Assembly: GCF_900176885.1 (NCBI RefSeq)
Contig: NZ_LT839648.1
Location: forward strand, 3,570,039-3,634,038
Direction of reading: 5' to 3'
Source of the DNA: Oceanobacillus senegalensis
Lineage (GTDB): Bacteria; Bacillota; Bacilli; Bacillales; Amphibacillaceae
Length of the DNA: 64,000 nt
Shown here in pieces: positions 61,881-64,000 of the stretch; position 1 is the stretch's first letter, and every line of letters begins with the position of its first letter. The notes under the pieces were generated by a model. That model worked only from the letters and a program-made list of their open reading frames with translations. It did not search any database and was not told the DNA's origin. Both the position numbers and the translations under genes were made by a program.

Positions 61881-63065
61881 ATGCGGGACGTAGTTATCGT
61901 TAGTGCTGTAAGAACAGCGATTGGAACATTTATGGGTACATTGAGCAATACCCCAGCAACAGAATTGGGTGCAACGGTTATGACAGAAGCACTTCGTCGT
62001 GCTGGTGTCCAAGGAAATCAAGTGGATGAAGTCATCATGGGGAATGTATTACAAGCAGGTTTAGGACAAGGACCGGCACGTCAAGCAGCACTAAAAGCAG
62101 GTATTCCAATGGAAGTACCTGCAACAACCATTAATAAACTGTGCGGATCAGGACTAAAAGCAGTTCACCTTGCTTCTCAGGCAATTCAACTAGGAGATGC
62201 AGACGTTGTCGTAGCAGGTGGAATGGAAAATATGAGTCAAGCACCTTATCTTCTACCTAAGGGCAGAACAGGTTACCGTATGGGTGATGGTAAAGTCGAG
62301 GACAGTATGATTAAAGATGGATTACAGTGTGCCATGAATGACTACCATATGGGAATCACTGCTGAAAATATAGCAGAAAAATACAGCTTAACCCGCGAGG
62401 AACAGGATGAGTTTTCTGCATGGAGTCAGCAAAAAGCTGAGGAAGCAATCAACGAGGGAAAATTCAAAGACGAAATCGTTCCAATAGAAATTCCGCAACG
62501 TAAAGGGGAGCCAGTTGTATTTGATACAGATGAATTCCCGCGTGCAGGTGTAACAACCGAAAAGCTTGGTAAATTAAAACCTGCATTTAAAAAAGAGGGG
62601 ACGGTTACTGCAGGAAATGCTTCTGGTATTAATGATGGTGCTGCAGCATTGCTTCTTATGAGTCGTGAAAAGGCAGAAGAGCTTGGGGTTAAACCAATGG
62701 CAGTATTACGCGGTAATAGTGCTCGAGGTGTGGATCCTTCCATTATGGGAATTGGCCCAGTACCTGCAACGAAAAAGGTATTGAAAAAAGTAGGTCTTTC
62801 TATTGCTGACATGGATTTAATTGAAGCAAACGAAGCTTTTGCTGCACAGTCATTAGCTGTTGGAAGAGAGCTTGAAATACCAAATAATAAATTAAATGTT
62901 AATGGTGGGGCAATTGCTCTAGGACATCCAATCGGAGCCAGTGGTGCTAGAATTCTAGTAACATTACTTCATGAATTGAAAAAACAAGATTTACATCTCG
63001 GATTAGCTACGCTTTGTATCGGTGGCGGTATGGGAGTTGCTAGTGTAGTAGAAATGGAAAAGTAA
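61881..63065 (+). CDS. Acetyl-CoA C-acetyltransferase (thiolase)
   Basis: 394-residue degradative/biosynthetic thiolase that interconverts acetoacetyl-CoA and two acetyl-CoA. The nucleophile Cys is in [13 protein letters not shown] near 88, with [19 protein letters not shown] (His near 350) and the second Cys in TLCIGGGMG near 380. I chose the ATG at 61881 because GGAGG precedes it; an ATG at 61866 overlaps that site. Third gene of the ato operon, completing acetoacetate to acetyl-CoA conversion. Confidence 0.94.
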   Translation: MRDVVIVSAVRTAIGTFMGTLSNTPATELGATVMTEALRRAGVQGNQVDEVIMGNVLQAGLGQGPARQAALKAGIPMEVPATTINKLCGSGLKAVHLASQAIQLGDADVVVAGGMENMSQAPYLLPKGRTGYRMGDGKVEDSMIKDGLQCAMNDYHMGITAENIAEKYSLTREEQDEFSAWSQQKAEEAINEGKFKDEIVPIEIPQRKGEPVVFDTDEFPRAGVTTEKLGKLKPAFKKEGTVTAGNASGINDGAAALLLMSREKAEELGVKPMAVLRGNSARGVDPSIMGIGPVPATKKVLKKVGLSIADMDLIEANEAFAAQSLAVGRELEIPNNKLNVNGGAIALGHPIGASGARILVTLLHELKKQDLHLGLATLCIGGGMGVASVVEMEK

Positions 63066-63099
63066 TATCATCCTGTGCATTTGCTTACTATGCTAATTT

Positions 63100-63240
63100 G
63101 TGCGTCATTACCGCTCTGTAAATACACGACACTTTATGTGATCTTAGCTCCCATAGGAAAGGTTTGCTACGGGCCTAAGCATCACAGTCAAGAAGTCTCC
63201 GTGTATTTCCTTTGCCGGTATTGTACGATGTAATCTTAAT
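63100..63240 (-). repeat. Diverged family 2 repeat
   Basis: Read on the minus strand, GGAAATACACGGAGACTTCT, then a GCTTAGGCCC / ...GGGAGCTAAG middle and a GTGTATTTACAGAGCGGTAA end, parallel to the right part of the 46945-47130 copy. It interrupts the 438-base gap between the thiolase and dehydrogenase genes. Confidence 0.6.
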
Positions 63241-63503
63241 ATATAAAAAACATACGCTTGCTTTAATATTCTCGACTTGACTGGTGCAAGGGGCAATTGA
63301 ATCCTTGAAAAAAGTAGTCCCTTTTTCAGTATGCGGTGTAATCGTGGGTGAAAGATTGACCTAATGTTTGAAACTGCTTGGAGTGGAATGAAAGCATACC
63401 ATATTTTAAACATATTCTTTACACTTTAGAGATTAAAAGCCAATAGGATATAATAGAATGGCCTAAATTAAAAAAATATTATAGCAATTAGGAGGAATAA
63501 TAG

Positions 63504-64000
63504 ATGGTTGAAAATAAAGTAGTTTTTGTTACAGGTGCAGCTAGCGGAATCGGGCGTCAAATTGGTATTGAGTTTCTAGAAAATGGTGCAAAGGTCATTT
63601 TCACCGATGTTAATGAGGAAAAGTTAAATGAAACAGTAGACGAGCTGAAGGCAAATGGTTATGACTGCTTAGGTATTAAAGTAGACGTTACAAAAGAAGA
63701 GGAAATTAAAAAAGCTATTGAACAAACTATTGAAAACTATGGAAGATTAGATGTGCTTTTCAATAACGCAGGTTTGCAACATGTTTCTCCAATTGAAGAT
63801 TTTCCAACAGATAAATATCAATTTATGATCAATGTTATGTTAGTTGCTCCATTTGTAGCAATCAAGCATGCCTTACCAATCATGAAAAAACAAGGATTTG
63901 GTCGTATTCTAAACATGGCCTCTATCAATGGACTAATCGGTTTTGCTGGTAAAGCTGCATATAACAGTGCAAAACATGGAGTAATTGGTTTAACAAAAGT
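63504..64000 (+). CDS. 3-hydroxybutyrate dehydrogenase (SDR), 3' end outside window
   Basis: NAD-dependent short-chain dehydrogenase oxidising 3-hydroxybutyrate to acetoacetate. The frame opens at ATG 63504 after TTAGGAGGAAT and stays open to the window edge (165 codons). It has TGAASGIGRQ near 10-19, NNAG near 87-90, the catalytic Ser in NMASING, and YNSAKHG (Tyr and Lys). The LQHVSPIEDFPTDKY segment is typical of 3-hydroxybutyrate dehydrogenases. It feeds the AtoDA/thiolase genes upstream. A TATAAT-like string at 63449 hints at its own promoter. Confidence 0.92.
   Translation, partial: MVENKVVFVTGAASGIGRQIGIEFLENGAKVIFTDVNEEKLNETVDELKANGYDCLGIKVDVTKEEEIKKAIEQTIENYGRLDVLFNNAGLQHVSPIEDFPTDKYQFMINVMLVAPFVAIKHALPIMKKQGFGRILNMASINGLIGFAGKAAYNSAKHGVIGLTK

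Overview
The window is about 64 kb of low-GC chromosomal DNA from a spore-forming Bacillota of the family Bacillaceae. An Oceanobacillus/Virgibacillus-like genus is the most likely source. The evidence is the complete walR-walK-walH-walI-walJ-htrC block followed further on by rlmH (the B. subtilis order near the replication origin), three H-type small acid-soluble spore protein genes, a YpjP homologue, AAGGAGG-type ribosome binding sites with frequent TTG and GTG starts, and a CIRCE operator. The genus is an inference from gene content only. I see no rRNA, tRNA, CRISPR array, complete insertion sequence or prophage.

Layout. 0-8.3 kb: 3' end of a LysM/G5/M23 cell-wall endopeptidase gene, then the WalRK essential two-component operon and an HtrA-like protease. 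8.3-8.8 kb: a gene-free stretch holding a cluster of DnaA boxes. 8.8-19.1 kb: an accessory block lying between htrC and rlmH, which are close neighbours in B. subtilis. It holds a DoxX-like protein, an acyl-CoA dehydrogenase divergent from a polar amino-acid ABC transporter with two permeases, a DUF3889 secreted protein, a PBP4-type carboxypeptidase, a TraB-family protein, a CNNM/CorC transporter and a Cys-rich CWC protein. 19.2-32.6 kb: rlmH, a tiny unannotated gene, a HAD phosphatase, a second amino-acid ABC transporter, a frameshifted sfsA, a GltB-like FMN protein, malate:quinone oxidoreductase, an F420-ligase-like protein divergent from a LysR regulator, and a family 4/5-type uracil-DNA glycosylase. 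32.6-42.2 kb: three RNA-controlled units. serC-serA lies behind a ZTP (pfl) riboswitch. A YitT-family gene plus brnQ lies behind a short leader with mutually exclusive stems that I cannot classify. UPF0237-UPF0210 lies behind a glycine riboswitch. 42-54.6 kb: csaA, a solitary fabF, ypjP, a rhodanese, a sirtuin, htpG with a HrcA operator, a TetR regulator with three operators, an Spx paralogue lacking the second redox cysteine, and alr, with several copies of two dispersed intergenic repeat families between them. 54.6-60 kb: spore protein genes, a tandem PII-domain protein with two DUF1538 membrane proteins, two tandem flavin reductases and a DUF4023 gene broken by a stop codon. 60-64 kb: an atoD-atoA-thiolase-3-hydroxybutyrate dehydrogenase cluster for ketone-body/short-chain acid use, preceded by a sigma-54 promoter, a cre site and three enhancer-like palindromes. 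The last gene runs off the right edge.

The most interesting content is regulatory. Three neighbouring serine/glycine, branched-chain amino acid and one-carbon-linked units each have their own RNA switch or attenuator. A DnaA-box cluster sits at an origin-proximal position. htpG appears to be under HrcA control, and the ato operon looks sigma-54 dependent. Least understood are the UPF0237/UPF0210 pair under glycine control, the YitT-BrnQ leader and the DUF1538-PII system.
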